A DNA stretch of 32,713 bases from Williamwhitmania sp. (lineage in GTDB: Bacteria > Bacteroidota > Bacteroidia > Bacteroidales > Williamwhitmaniaceae), in the NCBI GenBank assembly GCA_035529935.1, contig DATKVT010000111.1, positions 1 through 32,713 of the forward strand, given 5' to 3'. Below the pieces are notes generated by a model. The model was not told the origin of the DNA, ran no database searches, and was given only the letters and a program-made list of their open reading frames with translations. A program made the translations under genes and the position numbers. Of the stretch, positions 14,569-23,853 are shown one piece after another. Position 1 is the stretch's first letter, and each line of letters opens with the position of its first letter.

Positions 14569-15780
14569 TTACTTCAAAGGTAGCAGTTTTCTTTTTCGCT
14601 GCATTGCAACTGAATCTGGTTTAACACAGCAATTGCTAAGAATAGATGTGATTAATGGCTGGTAATAATTGTTGAAAAACTTATAGCCAGATGGGCGAAG
14701 TGCGTAGGATAACAAGCGGTTAATAGTGCTAGAGCCCCATAGGTATGAGGTAAACAGGTATGATGGTGTGTGGGCAAAGTCACCAGCAAAATAGTAAATT
14801 GTTCCATTCTGAGCTGAAGAAACCATTGCCGGAAATACTGCAGGAATTCCATTGCTCTGCAAAAGTGAAATTCCCTCAGGAGTGAGGTCTAGCAAATAGG
14901 TGCTATAAACCTTAAAGTCGGCCGGGACCTTAATTATCTCAAACCAACGACCATAAGGAACTACCGGATCAACCTTAAAGGTTCGAACTGCTTCCTCTGT
15001 AGATATTACATTGATAGTTGTCGATTTCAACTGCTGCCCTTTATAAAGCAACAAAACAGTTCCATCTGACCCTACAAAAACAACACCACCTTTACTATTA
15101 GGCCAAAGTTTTCCAGTTGAGTTTTGATAGAGGTTGATTAGCCAGTGGGGTGGTCCATCCGTTGAAAGAGAGTCAAATTTTTCATAGGCACGACCAATCC
15201 ACCCTGTATAGGTAAACCCAAACAGGCTGGCAACCTTATTTCTTACCAATCCGCTTCCCAAGTTAGAAAATAGGTTATACTCAGCAATAATTGGTTTACC
15301 CTTCTCCTTCATTGCCTTCAGCAGCAGAAAGTCATTTTGGTTTAGGCCACCATAAATTTTCTGACCTATATTGGACTCATGCTTACCCATCCAGTCATCG
15401 GAATAAACCCCATAGCAGTCGACGTAGTATACCAAATCGAGACTATCGGCAAAATGGTTGATTTGAGCAATGCGAATACTTCGAAAATCAAACGTCCCCT
15501 TGGTTGGATCGACGGGGTAAAAGCCATAATAATCTTTGCTATACTGGTATGAGGTGCTGTCTGGTTTAACAATACGAAGGCTATTTAGAATCCAGAATAG
15601 CGATTTATGTTCATTGTAGTCAGATCTAGAAACTGTTTTATCGAGCACATAAATGCTGGAAACGGTCTTGGGTAAGCGTTCCCACTTTAGATATAGGGTA
15701 ATCAGTAAGGCACAAATTGCCAATACAACTATAAAAACAATAATAATGAGCCGTTTCATCCGATTTCGTAATTTATACAT
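14569..15780 (-). CDS. Uncharacterised membrane-anchored extracytoplasmic protein
   Basis: I do not recognise this 403-residue protein with confidence. A basic N-terminus and one strong TM helix (about 10-31) leave the rest outside the cytoplasm. A start at the second ATG (15759, MKRLIIIV) is equally possible. The soluble part has alternating beta and helix with several aromatic-rich blocks (YSKDYYGFYPVDP, LVYYVDCYGVYSDDW, IYYFAGDFAHTPSYLF). It vaguely recalls a GATase-like or ThuA-like alpha/beta fold, but no catalytic motif is clear. It heads the minus-strand run with the aminotransferase two bases downstream, so it is probably co-expressed with the transaminase and omega-amidase. A TATTTTTG box (complement of 15885-15892) could be its promoter, with a leader of about 100 bases. 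Confidence 0.72.
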   Translation of the reverse strand: MYKLRNRMKRLIIIVFIVVLAICALLITLYLKWERLPKTVSSIYVLDKTVSRSDYNEHKSLFWILNSLRIVKPDSTSYQYSKDYYGFYPVDPTKGTFDFRSIRIAQINHFADSLDLVYYVDCYGVYSDDWMGKHESNIGQKIYGGLNQNDFLLLKAMKEKGKPIIAEYNLFSNLGSGLVRNKVASLFGFTYTGWIGRAYEKFDSLSTDGPPHWLINLYQNSTGKLWPNSKGGVVFVGSDGTVLLLYKGQQLKSTTINVISTEEAVRTFKVDPVVPYGRWFEIIKVPADFKVYSTYLLDLTPEGISLLQSNGIPAVFPAMVSSAQNGTIYYFAGDFAHTPSYLFTSYLWGSSTINRLLSYALRPSGYKFFNNYYQPLITSILSNCCVKPDSVAMQRKRKLLPLK

Positions 15781-15904
15781 ATGAATTCAAACAACTCAAT
15801 AAACACAACAGTAACATAACAATATTTGACCGAGAAATACGCTCCAGTGAAGCATATTCAACGCCCAAATTAATGGTCAATTTACAAAAATATAAAAGAC
15901 TTTT

Positions 15905-17917
15905 TCAGTGAACTGCCTTTTCCTTAATAGAATTTAGCGTATCAAGCAGTTCATCCACGCTTAGCACTGGTTTAAAGCAACTTTTACCATGGCACACAAA
16001 AATCTTATTTTGTGAGGCAAAGTGCTCCTGTTGAAGAACAGGCAGCTGGCCAATTGTGGCAGATGCGGCAAAAATCATGGGTGGATAATAGAAAGAGTTT
16101 AACCTTGAAAAATCACCTTCGTTAAGCTCGTCGGCAACAGCTACCACTACTGGTTGGAAAAGATGTCTTAGGTAGAGTCGTGCCCAATTTGCCGTGTAAG
16201 GGCCAGCACCGGAGAGCTGCATCTTAAGGTTATATACCATTTGCCGCGATATTTGGCAATATTGCTCGTTGTGAAAGTACTGGCCAAGGCTTAAGAGCAC
16301 ATGTCCAAGTGTGGAGGCCGCTGCAGGCATTACACCATCGGTAAGTTCCATTTTGCGCGATACTACCGCAGGCAAATCCTTTGATGTGTAGAAGAACATT
16401 CCACTTGCCTCGTCGTAAAATAGCTCTATGGCAAGGTCGACCAACTTTTTAGCCAACAGTAGCCACTTTTCATCAAGCGAGGTTTGATACAATGAAACGT
16501 AGCCATCGGCAACAAATGCATAATCGTCAAGAAATGAAACTTCCGACGCATGGCCAGAAGTATAGCACCGACTCAACCTTCCTTGATTTGCTACAAGAAA
16601 ATCTTCAATAAAATGAGCATTACTTTCAGCAAAGCACTGCATTCCTGGATCTTCCAAATATCGGGAAACTTCTGAAAGCGCCTTAAGCAGAAGACCGTTC
16701 CAACTAGCAATCTGTTTGATATCGAGGGATGGCTTTTTCCTCGTCAATCGTTTTTGATAAAGGGTTTGAACAAGCAAGTTTAAGCGAGTAACCTCCTCTG
16801 GTAAAAGTTGTGAAGTATGGTAGTTCTCATTACGCACTAGAACGCTGCCTTCCTTCAAATGCTCGTTGCTTTTAAGTAGTAGTAGCTGTGAAAGGATTTG
16901 ATAATCATCGCCAGCCAACTCTTTAAGCTCCTCGTTGGTCCACAAATAAAATTTGCCCTCTGCTCCATCGCTATCGGCATCAATGGCGCTATAAAAACCT
17001 CCATTTTCGGACCACAAATCACGAAGTGCAAACTGCAGCGTCTCCTTTGCCACCCGGGCAAAATCGGCATAACCATAGTAGACAAATGCCTTGGCATAAA
17101 CAATTGCCAACTGGGCGTTGTCATAAAGCATCTTTTCAAAATGAGGAACTATCCACTCCTTATCAACGGAATAGCGAAAGAAACCACCTCCAAGATGGTC
17201 GTAAATACCACCGCTTGCCAGTTTTTTTAAGGTTAAAAACAGGCTGCTTCTAACCACTTGGTCGTCCGAAAGCCAAGCATAATCGAGCAGAAACTCTAAT
17301 GCTGGCGGCATTGGAAATTTTGGAGCGGCACCCCAACCTCCATTTATCTTGTCAAATTTCCGCTTCCACGGCTCCACGACCAACCGCAGATCACGAATCG
17401 AAAAATCAGAAACCTGCACCCGTTCTTTGATTATTTCTGTATTGGCAACACCTTCTGTAAGCTCATGCGCTGCTTTTAAAACTTTTTCTCTATCGGTATG
17501 CCATGTGGTAACCAACCCTTTTAGGATTTCCTTCCAGTGTTTTGGCGGATAATAGGTTCCACCGTATATTGGGCTTTTATCGGGTAGGGCGAAACAATTG
17601 AGTGGCCATCCGCCACTTCCACTAATTAGCTGAACAGCACCCATATAAACTTGATCCACATCAGGTCGTTCTTCCCGATCAACCTTTATGCAAACAAAGT
17701 TCTCGTTCATTAGGACAGCAATTTCCGCATTCTCAAACGACTCCTTCTCCATAACATGGCACCAGTGGCATGCAGAATATCCGATACTCACCAGTACGAG
17801 CTTATCCTCTGCCTTTGCCTTTGCAAATGCCTCCTCCCCCCATGGATACCAATCAACTGGATTGTGTGCATGTTGAAGTAAATATGGACTAGTTTCCTGA
17901 ATTAGCTTGTTTGGCAT
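15905..17917 (-). CDS. YyaL/SPATA20-like protein: thioredoxin domain plus (alpha/alpha)6 domain
   Basis: The frame opens at 17944, but the ATG at 17917 ([20 protein letters not shown]) gives the typical family N-terminus and 670 residues, close to the usual bacterial length. Residues 1-160 are a DUF255 thioredoxin-like domain with C50-H-W-C53 in [10 protein letters not shown] and the RPDVDQVYM segment. The rest is a helical-barrel domain like the N-acylglucosamine-2-epimerase/glycosidase fold, with [45 protein letters not shown] and [11 protein letters not shown]. The family is widespread from bacteria to man, and its biochemical role is still poorly defined. No signal peptide is present, so it is cytoplasmic. 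It follows the glycosyltransferase gene on the same strand after about 60 bases and is probably in the same transcript. Confidence 0.93.
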   Translation of the reverse strand: MPNKLIQETSPYLLQHAHNPVDWYPWGEEAFAKAKAEDKLVLVSIGYSACHWCHVMEKESFENAEIAVLMNENFVCIKVDREERPDVDQVYMGAVQLISGSGGWPLNCFALPDKSPIYGGTYYPPKHWKEILKGLVTTWHTDREKVLKAAHELTEGVANTEIIKERVQVSDFSIRDLRLVVEPWKRKFDKINGGWGAAPKFPMPPALEFLLDYAWLSDDQVVRSSLFLTLKKLASGGIYDHLGGGFFRYSVDKEWIVPHFEKMLYDNAQLAIVYAKAFVYYGYADFARVAKETLQFALRDLWSENGGFYSAIDADSDGAEGKFYLWTNEELKELAGDDYQILSQLLLLKSNEHLKEGSVLVRNENYHTSQLLPEEVTRLNLLVQTLYQKRLTRKKPSLDIKQIASWNGLLLKALSEVSRYLEDPGMQCFAESNAHFIEDFLVANQGRLSRCYTSGHASEVSFLDDYAFVADGYVSLYQTSLDEKWLLLAKKLVDLAIELFYDEASGMFFYTSKDLPAVVSRKMELTDGVMPAAASTLGHVLLSLGQYFHNEQYCQISRQMVYNLKMQLSGAGPYTANWARLYLRHLFQPVVVAVADELNEGDFSRLNSFYYPPMIFAASATIGQLPVLQQEHFASQNKIFVCHGKSCFKPVLSVDELLDTLNSIKEKAVH

Positions 17918-17979
17918 GAAATTGTTGGTTGAACAGAGAAACAACTACAATAACAGAAACCCCGTCTGTTTGTTGAATT

Positions 17980-18918
17980 CTATAGCACAGAATATTTATA
18001 TTGCCTGTCTATTGATTTACAGCCTTTGCCATAGAGGTGGCAAAAAAAACAGAGTTTACAGAAACTGAAAATGAAAATTGAGGGGCGAGATCCAAGTAAA
18101 TTCCGACGCATTAATTGACCTGCAAGTGAGTAGATTAAATCAAAGATGAAGTTTACCCGAAAACGCTTAATCCGCTTAAATGTCTTTAGCAACGCCACGC
18201 GTTCGATATTCACGTCAGAAGGGTTCACACAATAAAGTGCAAGTAAGTTTTGAACTGCCTGCTCCGACTTGGAAAAAAAAACGTGGGCATCCTCTAGTCC
18301 ATCGTGGTAAATGGGATTATCGATGTGGTATATTGGAATTTTAAGTCGTGCAAGCTCCAGCCCAAATAGTGTATCCTCATGACCATAGCCAGTGATCGCT
18401 TCGGAAAATCGAATTTTTAAGAACAGTGACCGACTAATGCAAAAGTTAGCAGTTTTAAAAGATGCATACGGGTGCTGCTGCCGGATGGATTTTGACTGAG
18501 ACTCACGTGCCTGACCATACTTCCATCGAAAATATTTTTTCCTGTCGGAAGGTGGATCGTTACGGTATGCAATACCACCAACCGTTACATGTTTTTTAGA
18601 GGAATAATCGAGGTAGCGCTCAATAAATAAGTCATCCGGAAGAGAAACATCGCAATCCAGGAATAGCAAAAGATCGTAAGCAGCCTCGCTAGCCAAGAAA
18701 TTTCGGATGGTTGATCGACCAACATTTTTCTCCAACTCGATATACTTCACATTCTTAAGTTGCAGAAGTGCAGAGTTTGCTTTGCGAATGGCTATTTCAG
18801 AACCGTCGTCCATCACCACAATCTCAAATGGAACTACCCTAGCCCGCAACTGTGAAAGGAGGGCTTCAACCAAATCTACAACAACTTGCTGGTATACAGG
18901 GATTAAAACGGATATCAT
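17980..18918 (-). CDS. Family 2 glycosyltransferase
   Basis: This 312-residue GT-A enzyme transfers a sugar from a nucleotide donor. It begins directly with the family strand MISVLIPVYQQ. Next come the nucleotide-binding D37-D38-G-S and the metal-binding DxD-like D88-C-D90 in LLLFLDCDVSLP. An acceptor-side/catalytic ED motif sits in GYGHEDTLFG, as in chondroitin-polymerase-like GT2 domains. The C-terminal 60 residues are basic and hydrophobic (LIYSLAGQLMRR, IFIFSFCKLCFFCHLYGKG), suggesting loose membrane association. No polysaccharide cluster surrounds it, so its acceptor is unknown; lipid-linked glycans, glycoproteins or lipopolysaccharide are all possible. It diverges from the thioredoxin-like gene at 19031 and leads into the SPATA20-like gene. 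Confidence 0.9.
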   Translation of the reverse strand: MISVLIPVYQQVVVDLVEALLSQLRARVVPFEIVVMDDGSEIAIRKANSALLQLKNVKYIELEKNVGRSTIRNFLASEAAYDLLLFLDCDVSLPDDLFIERYLDYSSKKHVTVGGIAYRNDPPSDRKKYFRWKYGQARESQSKSIRQQHPYASFKTANFCISRSLFLKIRFSEAITGYGHEDTLFGLELARLKIPIYHIDNPIYHDGLEDAHVFFSKSEQAVQNLLALYCVNPSDVNIERVALLKTFKRIKRFRVNFIFDLIYSLAGQLMRRNLLGSRPSIFIFSFCKLCFFCHLYGKGCKSIDRQYKYSVL

Positions 18919-18994
18919 TAAAATAGCGACGTTTAAGAGGTTAAATATTTAAATATTTTAACAATAAACCAAAAACTATTTACGAATGGTATTG

Positions 18995-19002
18995 TAAATT
19001 TG
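18995..19002 (+). promoter_or_regulatory. -7 box TAAATTTG for the thioredoxin-like gene
   Basis: A perfect TAnnTTTG match lies 28 bases before the first ATG, implying a leader of about 20 bases. No clear -33 TTG is seen at normal spacing. It lies in the 112-base divergent region shared with the glycosyltransferase gene. Confidence 0.5.
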
Positions 19003-19030
19003 CCCAACGTAAATCTTAGCCATAAAAACG

Positions 19031-20458
19031 ATGATGATGAAGAACCTACTAATTATTATTCTAGCATGTTTCATTTCGGCAGGTGCCTCCGGTGCTAAAA
19101 AAAATGGATTTCAAATAAAGGTTAAGGTTGAGGGGCTGAAGGACACCACCCTTTTGCTTGGATACTACTATGGTGATAAAAAATATGTTCTCGACACAAC
19201 GAGAGTTAACGACAAGGGTTACGGCGTATTTGAAGCAGACAGCTTGCTTAAAGGTGGAATCTACATAGTTGTTCTGCCGGGCATGAACTATTTTGAGGTG
19301 CTGCTTACAGGAAATCAGCAATTCTCGGTGGAAACCAACAAGGACAATTTGCTCGATGCCATGAAATTTTCTGGCTCGAAGGAGAACGACGCATTTCTCA
19401 AATTCCAAAAGTTCAAGCGCGATATGCAGATTAAAACTGCTGCTATACAGAATAAAGCCAAGCTAACTCACAATCCTGACAGCCTAAAAGGATACCAGGA
19501 TCAACTTAAAGAGATTGACAATGAAGGTAAAGCGGAATTCAATAGGATAATTGCAGAGAATCCCAATACATTTTTGGCCAATATTCTACGGGCAATAATG
19601 CCCATTGAGCAGCCAAACTTTGAGATAGCCGAAGGTACACCTAAAAGAGACAGCCTGCTTTGGGTTAAATCATACCAGTATGGGAAAAACCATTTCTGGG
19701 ACAACATCGACTTTTCCGATGATAGACTCCTCCGGACGCCAATCATTGAGAGCAAAATGAATGTTTACTTCACCAAAATATTGCTACAAATTCCCGATTC
19801 AATTGATGCAGCGGCCGACAACCTTTTAAGCAAAATGAAGCCGGGCAGTGAGTTCTACCAATATACCCTCTCCTACCTCCTCAATCAGTTTCAGATTTCA
19901 AATATTATGGGAATGGATGCCGTTTTCGTGCACCTTGCAAAAGATTACTACCTAAATGGCAAGGCTCCGTGGGCAGACAAGAAACTACTCAGCAAAATTG
20001 AAGAGCTAGTTAATAAAACTGAGCCAAATCTAATTGGGAAAGTGGCCCCTGAATTGATTATGCAGAACTCCGATGGAACCATTTCGTCGCTTCACGAGCT
20101 GGATGCCGATTATACGATAATGATTTTTTGGGAGCCCGATTGTGGCCATTGCCAGAAAACCATTCCTATTCTTTGGAAACTCTATCAGAAGTATAAGTCC
20201 AAAAAAGTTGAGGTATTTGCCGTTTATACCCAGTATGATAAGAAGAAATGGCTTGATTACATAAATACAAATAAAATATTCTGGACGAATGTATGGGATT
20301 CGGAGTATAACTCAAACTTCAGAAATCTCTACAATATATACTCTACCCCAACCATATATCTGCTCGATAAGAACAAAAAGATAATTGCCAAACGAATTGG
20401 TGTAGAAAGTTTGGACGACCTTCTTGGAAAACTGATAGACGGTACAATTAAAGAGTAG
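19031..20458 (+). CDS. Secreted DUF4369-like / TlpA-type thioredoxin-like protein
   Basis: The protein has 475 residues. The start is one of three consecutive ATG codons, followed by a Sec signal (LLIIILACFISAGASGA). About 25-115 is a beta-sandwich like DUF4369 (IKVKVEGLKDTTLLLGYYYG, then DTTRVNDKGYGVFEADSLLKGG), a domain common in Bacteroidota redox proteins. About 115-330 is helical and charged. About 335-475 is a thioredoxin fold with active site C371-G-H-C374 in WEPDCGHCQKTIP and cis-Pro in STPTIYLLD. It should reduce disulfides of exported proteins in the periplasm, as TlpA/ResA do. A GHC pair instead of the GPC of thioredoxin tunes such sites towards a more oxidising character. It is monocistronic, with a terminator after the stop. 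Confidence 0.9.
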   Translation: MMMKNLLIIILACFISAGASGAKKNGFQIKVKVEGLKDTTLLLGYYYGDKKYVLDTTRVNDKGYGVFEADSLLKGGIYIVVLPGMNYFEVLLTGNQQFSVETNKDNLLDAMKFSGSKENDAFLKFQKFKRDMQIKTAAIQNKAKLTHNPDSLKGYQDQLKEIDNEGKAEFNRIIAENPNTFLANILRAIMPIEQPNFEIAEGTPKRDSLLWVKSYQYGKNHFWDNIDFSDDRLLRTPIIESKMNVYFTKILLQIPDSIDAAADNLLSKMKPGSEFYQYTLSYLLNQFQISNIMGMDAVFVHLAKDYYLNGKAPWADKKLLSKIEELVNKTEPNLIGKVAPELIMQNSDGTISSLHELDADYTIMIFWEPDCGHCQKTIPILWKLYQKYKSKKVEVFAVYTQYDKKKWLDYINTNKIFWTNVWDSEYNSNFRNLYNIYSTPTIYLLDKNKKIIAKRIGVESLDDLLGKLIDGTIKE

Positions 20459-20482
20459 CTTAATTTCATCAATAGACTTTCG

Positions 20483-20509
20483 GGGGATCATTTTAGATCC
20501 CCTTTTTTT
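20483..20509 (+). terminator. Terminator after the thioredoxin-like gene
   Basis: GGGGATC (20483-20489) pairs with GATCCCC (20496-20502) around a 6-base loop, followed by seven T residues. It begins about 25 bases after the stop. Confidence 0.88.
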
Positions 20510-20717
20510 ACGTAGGTTGGAGTAACGCAACCAGCAATTCCGAATGTTAGGGTCCGCAATTTTGCTCTACCAACTTCTATCTTTCAAATATTCCAGCACA
20601 AAAATAATTGCATCCTTTACATCCGATTAAAAAAAGTTGACTATATTTAAAAACCTTGAAAATTCAGTCGATAACTAATCAATTATACCCTGAATATTAC
20701 CAATAAACATTAAAAAA

Positions 20718-21083
20718 ATGGAAAATAAAAAGATTCTGGTTGCGGAGGATGAGGAGGCCAACTTTCTATATTTGAAGGAGGTGCTTGATGAGTTTGACGT
20801 GGATATTATCTGGGCAAAAAATGGAAAGGAAACCGTTGAATTTACCCGAATTCACAAACCAGTTCTCTTGTTGCTGGATATCAAAATGCCCATCATGAAT
20901 GGGTTGGAAGCACTTCAGATTTTAAGATCAGAGTTTCCAGATATGCCGGTGATTGCACAGACCGCCTATGCCATGGATGAGGAGAGAATCAAATGCCTTG
21001 AAGCCGGCTGTAATGATTACCTGGCAAAGCCTATTCTTCCAGATCAAATAATTCAAATGGTTTCGAAATACTTGAAAAAATAG
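20718..21083 (+). CDS. Single-domain response regulator (receiver only)
   Basis: The 121 residues are one CheY-like receiver domain and nothing else. The acidic pocket is E10-D11, the phosphorylated residue is D54 in LLLLDIKMPIMNG, the signalling Thr is T82 in IAQTAYAM, and the conserved Lys is K104 in YLAKPI. The sequence is nearest to receivers detached from hybrid histidine kinases (LVAEDEEANFLYLKEVL). With no output domain it should act by protein-protein contact. The TPR/SpoIIE phosphatase gene begins 71 bases downstream on the same strand, so it is a good candidate partner. The cognate kinase is not visible here; the multi-PAS protein at the left edge is too far away to pair by position. 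Confidence 0.93.
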   Translation: MENKKILVAEDEEANFLYLKEVLDEFDVDIIWAKNGKETVEFTRIHKPVLLLLDIKMPIMNGLEALQILRSEFPDMPVIAQTAYAMDEERIKCLEAGCNDYLAKPILPDQIIQMVSKYLKK

Positions 21084-21153
21084 TATTCCATTTTGTTCAT
21101 CTAGCAAGGCTATTTTGGCAGCAAGAAAAGATTTAAAAAGAGGAACCAGCACA

Positions 21154-23427
21154 ATGGCATACGGTACTCTAAAATGCTGCAAATATTCCATTGTAGCATT
21201 CATTATTTTTCAACTATTTGCAGTTTCAGGCTTTTCTCAAAAGAGTTTCAGATTGGCTTCTGAGACACATGCAATATACTACCTAGCAATCAAGGATTCA
21301 ATTGCCACGCTCAATAAGGAAATTGAAAGACTAGACAGAAATGGCAATTCACACGACAAAATCTTATCCCAGCTCCGCTGCAGCCACCTTTATGCTAAAA
21401 TTAACCAACCCGACCAAGCATTAATTTCGGCCAATAGCGCTTTGGTTACCGCACAAGAAACTAGCGATGATAACGGTAAAATGCTTGCCCTCACGCAAAT
21501 GGGTGTTTGCTACTACCTTCTTAATTTTAAGGTAGAAGCGCTGGAATCATTTCTGGAAAGTTTTCAAATAAGTAAACTACTCAACAGTGCCAAAGAAACA
21601 GGTTTCCTAATAACCCAAATTGGTAAAGTTGAACTAGAACTTGGCAGCTTTGTTAAGGCCTTGGACTATGCCCAACAAGCACTCGACTTCTATATCCAGG
21701 AAAATAATCTAGAAGGTCAAGCTATAGCACTGCGGTTGTTGGGAAATATTCATACCAAACTTGGTAACCTTGATTTGGCCGAAAGCTACCTCAACAAATC
21801 TATTTTTATTCTGGAGCGAACGGGCAACACCGACCAGCTATCCAAAGCCTACGTTAAGCTAGGAGAGCTACGTATTGCTCAACATAAAAACAATCAAGCA
21901 CTGTTCTACCTCTCCCAAGCTGCAAAAATTATTGAAAAAGATAGCTCATCAAACCAGAATTACGGTCAGGTATTACGTTACTATGCAGTTGCGCTTTCAG
22001 CCAATGGGATGCAAGACGAGGCAGTTGCAATGGCAAAAAAATCAATAGTCACGCTAAAAAGCTTCAACAACACCTCCGATGATGCCAAATCATGGCTTGT
22101 ACTCGCTGATATATACTACGCCCAAAAAAAGAGAGATGAGGCACAAAAGACATATCAAAAAGCTCTTGATATTGCGACGCAAGGTGAACTTAAAGATGAA
22201 AAACGCTTAGCATTTAAGGGGCTGGCCAACGTTGCTGAGCAGCAAGGAAAACTAGCAGAAGCCTACCAATACCTAAAAGGCTACAACAGTCTCAACGATA
22301 GTATTCTTGGGTTAAGCCAAATGAGCAAAGTAATTCAGCTTGAGAATCAACTTATTACCCTAAAAAAGGATAAGGAGTTGGAGCAAAAGCACCTTGAAGT
22401 TCAACAGCAGGATTTGGAGTTAACTCATCAGGGCAACAGAATAACCATACTAATTGCATTACTTCTGCTTGCAGCTGGCATAATATATCATGCTTACCGC
22501 ATTAATAAGGAAAAGAAAAAGGCAAATGGAATTCTGCAAAGGCAAAACGCAGAAATTGAAGCACAGGCCGATGCGCTTGCAATGCAAAACAATTTTGTTG
22601 AAAAGCGTAATCGAGACATGATGAGCAGTTTGGAGTATGGTGGTAGAATTCAGCGTGCCATTGTGCCAGCCATACCCGACCTCAAAGGGCTAATTAACTC
22701 ATTCGTTCTCCATATCCCAAAGAATATTGTGAGCGGCGACTTTTACTGGTTTAAGCGCAGGGATAACTTGCTATTTTTTGCGGTTGCTGATTGTACCGGA
22801 CACGGCGTACCTGGCGCATTTATGAGCATAGTGGGGAATTTTGGTCTCAATAAAATTGTGAATGAGGAGTTAACCACCAAGCCTTCGGAGATATTGACCT
22901 CCCTCAATAGCCTTTTTATCAAAACACTGGAGAGAAGAGACCGATATGATATTTTTGATGGGATGGACATTGGGCTTTGCCTGCTCAACTTAAATACATT
23001 AGAGATGGAATACTCTGGTGCAAACATCTCGCTTCAACTTATTCGCAAGGCAGATTTGGAAAATCCGTTACAATCTCAGCCCACCATACACTCCGACAAG
23101 CACAATCTTTTTATGCTGAAACCAAATAATCAGCCAGTGGGATCAAATATGGAGTTTAAGCCTTTCATTAACCACCAGATGCAGCTGCTACCCGGAGATT
23201 CTATCTACATGTATTCCGATGGCTACACTGACCAATTTGGAGGGCCAAAGCGCAGAAAATATCATACCCAAGAACTACGGAGAAAGCTGCTTACATTTCA
23301 ACAGCGCACCATGCTCAACCAAAAAGAGATACTGCTTAAGGAGTTTTACCGTTGGAAGGGAGATAATGAGCAGATTGACGACATTACAGTACTGGGTATC
23401 CGAATTCCGAAAAATTACTCGCTCTGA
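21154..23427 (+). CDS. TPR-repeat transmembrane SpoIIE/PP2C-type serine phosphatase
   Basis: A TTG-started extension to 21115 is possible, but the ATG at 21154 is followed by a signal/anchor (MAYGTLKCCKYSIVAFIIF) and is preferred. The protein then has 757 residues. About 40-400 is a string of tetratricopeptide repeats (for example ALTQMGVCYYLLNFKVEALE and LRLLGNIHTKLGNLDLAESY). A coiled segment, a TM helix (about 430-448) and another coiled coil (450-490) follow. The C-terminus is a SpoIIE phosphatase domain. Metal-binding Asps are D529 in SGDFYW and D546 in VADCTGHGVPGAFMS, with the final DDITVLG motif near the end. The TPRs face the periplasm and the phosphatase the cytoplasm. Such proteins dephosphorylate anti-sigma-antagonists in partner-switching pathways. 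The single receiver upstream may control it or be controlled by it. Confidence 0.92.
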   Translation: MAYGTLKCCKYSIVAFIIFQLFAVSGFSQKSFRLASETHAIYYLAIKDSIATLNKEIERLDRNGNSHDKILSQLRCSHLYAKINQPDQALISANSALVTAQETSDDNGKMLALTQMGVCYYLLNFKVEALESFLESFQISKLLNSAKETGFLITQIGKVELELGSFVKALDYAQQALDFYIQENNLEGQAIALRLLGNIHTKLGNLDLAESYLNKSIFILERTGNTDQLSKAYVKLGELRIAQHKNNQALFYLSQAAKIIEKDSSSNQNYGQVLRYYAVALSANGMQDEAVAMAKKSIVTLKSFNNTSDDAKSWLVLADIYYAQKKRDEAQKTYQKALDIATQGELKDEKRLAFKGLANVAEQQGKLAEAYQYLKGYNSLNDSILGLSQMSKVIQLENQLITLKKDKELEQKHLEVQQQDLELTHQGNRITILIALLLLAAGIIYHAYRINKEKKKANGILQRQNAEIEAQADALAMQNNFVEKRNRDMMSSLEYGGRIQRAIVPAIPDLKGLINSFVLHIPKNIVSGDFYWFKRRDNLLFFAVADCTGHGVPGAFMSIVGNFGLNKIVNEELTTKPSEILTSLNSLFIKTLERRDRYDIFDGMDIGLCLLNLNTLEMEYSGANISLQLIRKADLENPLQSQPTIHSDKHNLFMLKPNNQPVGSNMEFKPFINHQMQLLPGDSIYMYSDGYTDQFGGPKRRKYHTQELRRKLLTFQQRTMLNQKEILLKEFYRWKGDNEQIDDITVLGIRIPKNYSL

Positions 23428-23738
23428 ACCACCAGCAGGTAATCGAGCATTATCAGAAATAGCATAAAAAATTCAACTGGGTATAGGTTAATTACGGTAA
23501 ATCCCATGCTAATCCATAAAGCAATTAGGAGGTAGAATCTCTTCTTCTCGACTCCCTCGAATTTAACTTTTTTCTTTTTTAAAGTCCAGAAGTGACGGGT
23601 TTGCACGTATAGGTAAGGTATAAACGCGAGGAACAGCATTACGGTACCTACGCCATAGTTTACCAAATGAAAAAGCCCAGCAACCGCAATGAGTGCTGCT
23701 GTAAGATATAGGAGGCTGATGCTTTTTCGCTTATTCAT
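23415..23738 (-). CDS. Small membrane protein, about 107 residues
   Basis: The frame is open from 23798, but a good promoter at 23753-23784 lies downstream of that codon, so the ATG at 23738 (MNKRKSISLL) is chosen. The protein is almost wholly hydrophobic, with three or four TM helices (about 9-22, 26-45, 66-82 and 86-104). A basic cytoplasmic loop, LKKKKVKFEGVEKKR, lies between the second and third. I cannot name a family; small 2TM+2TM proteins of this kind are common in Bacteroidota. Its end overlaps the convergent SpoIIE-phosphatase gene by 13 bases, so the two mRNAs have complementary 3' ends and there is no terminator between them. Confidence 0.72.
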   Translation of the reverse strand: MNKRKSISLLYLTAALIAVAGLFHLVNYGVGTVMLFLAFIPYLYVQTRHFWTLKKKKVKFEGVEKKRFYLLIALWISMGFTVINLYPVEFFMLFLIMLDYLLVVQSE

Positions 23739-23752
23739 CGATAAAAATTTGT

Positions 23753-23784
23753 CAAAAATACCAATTAAACAGATACATAAACAA
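23753..23784 (-). promoter_or_regulatory. Promoter of the small membrane protein gene
   Basis: On the minus strand TTG (complement of 23782-23784), a 21-base spacer and TATTTTTG (complement of 23753-23760) form a full Bacteroidota-type promoter. Transcription would start near 23746, a few bases before the ATG at 23738. It decides against the longer frame starting at 23798. Confidence 0.6.
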
Positions 23785-23829
23785 GCGGCATCTACCATTT
23801 TTTAAGTGGGTCTATGAACATGATTTTTA

Positions 23830-23837
23830 TATCTTTG
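23830..23837 (+). promoter_or_regulatory. -7 box TATCTTTG for the M28 peptidase operon
   Basis: A perfect TAnnTTTG match lies 16 bases before the ATG at 23854, implying a leader of about 10 bases. A -33 TTG is not evident at normal spacing. Confidence 0.55.
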
Positions 23838-23853
23838 CCAAAAGGTCTAAATA

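Noticed and set aside
23739..23798. Upstream start for the small membrane protein
   Set aside because: A full TTG-N21-TATTTTTG promoter lies between that codon and the ATG at 23738, so the extension would not be transcribed from it.
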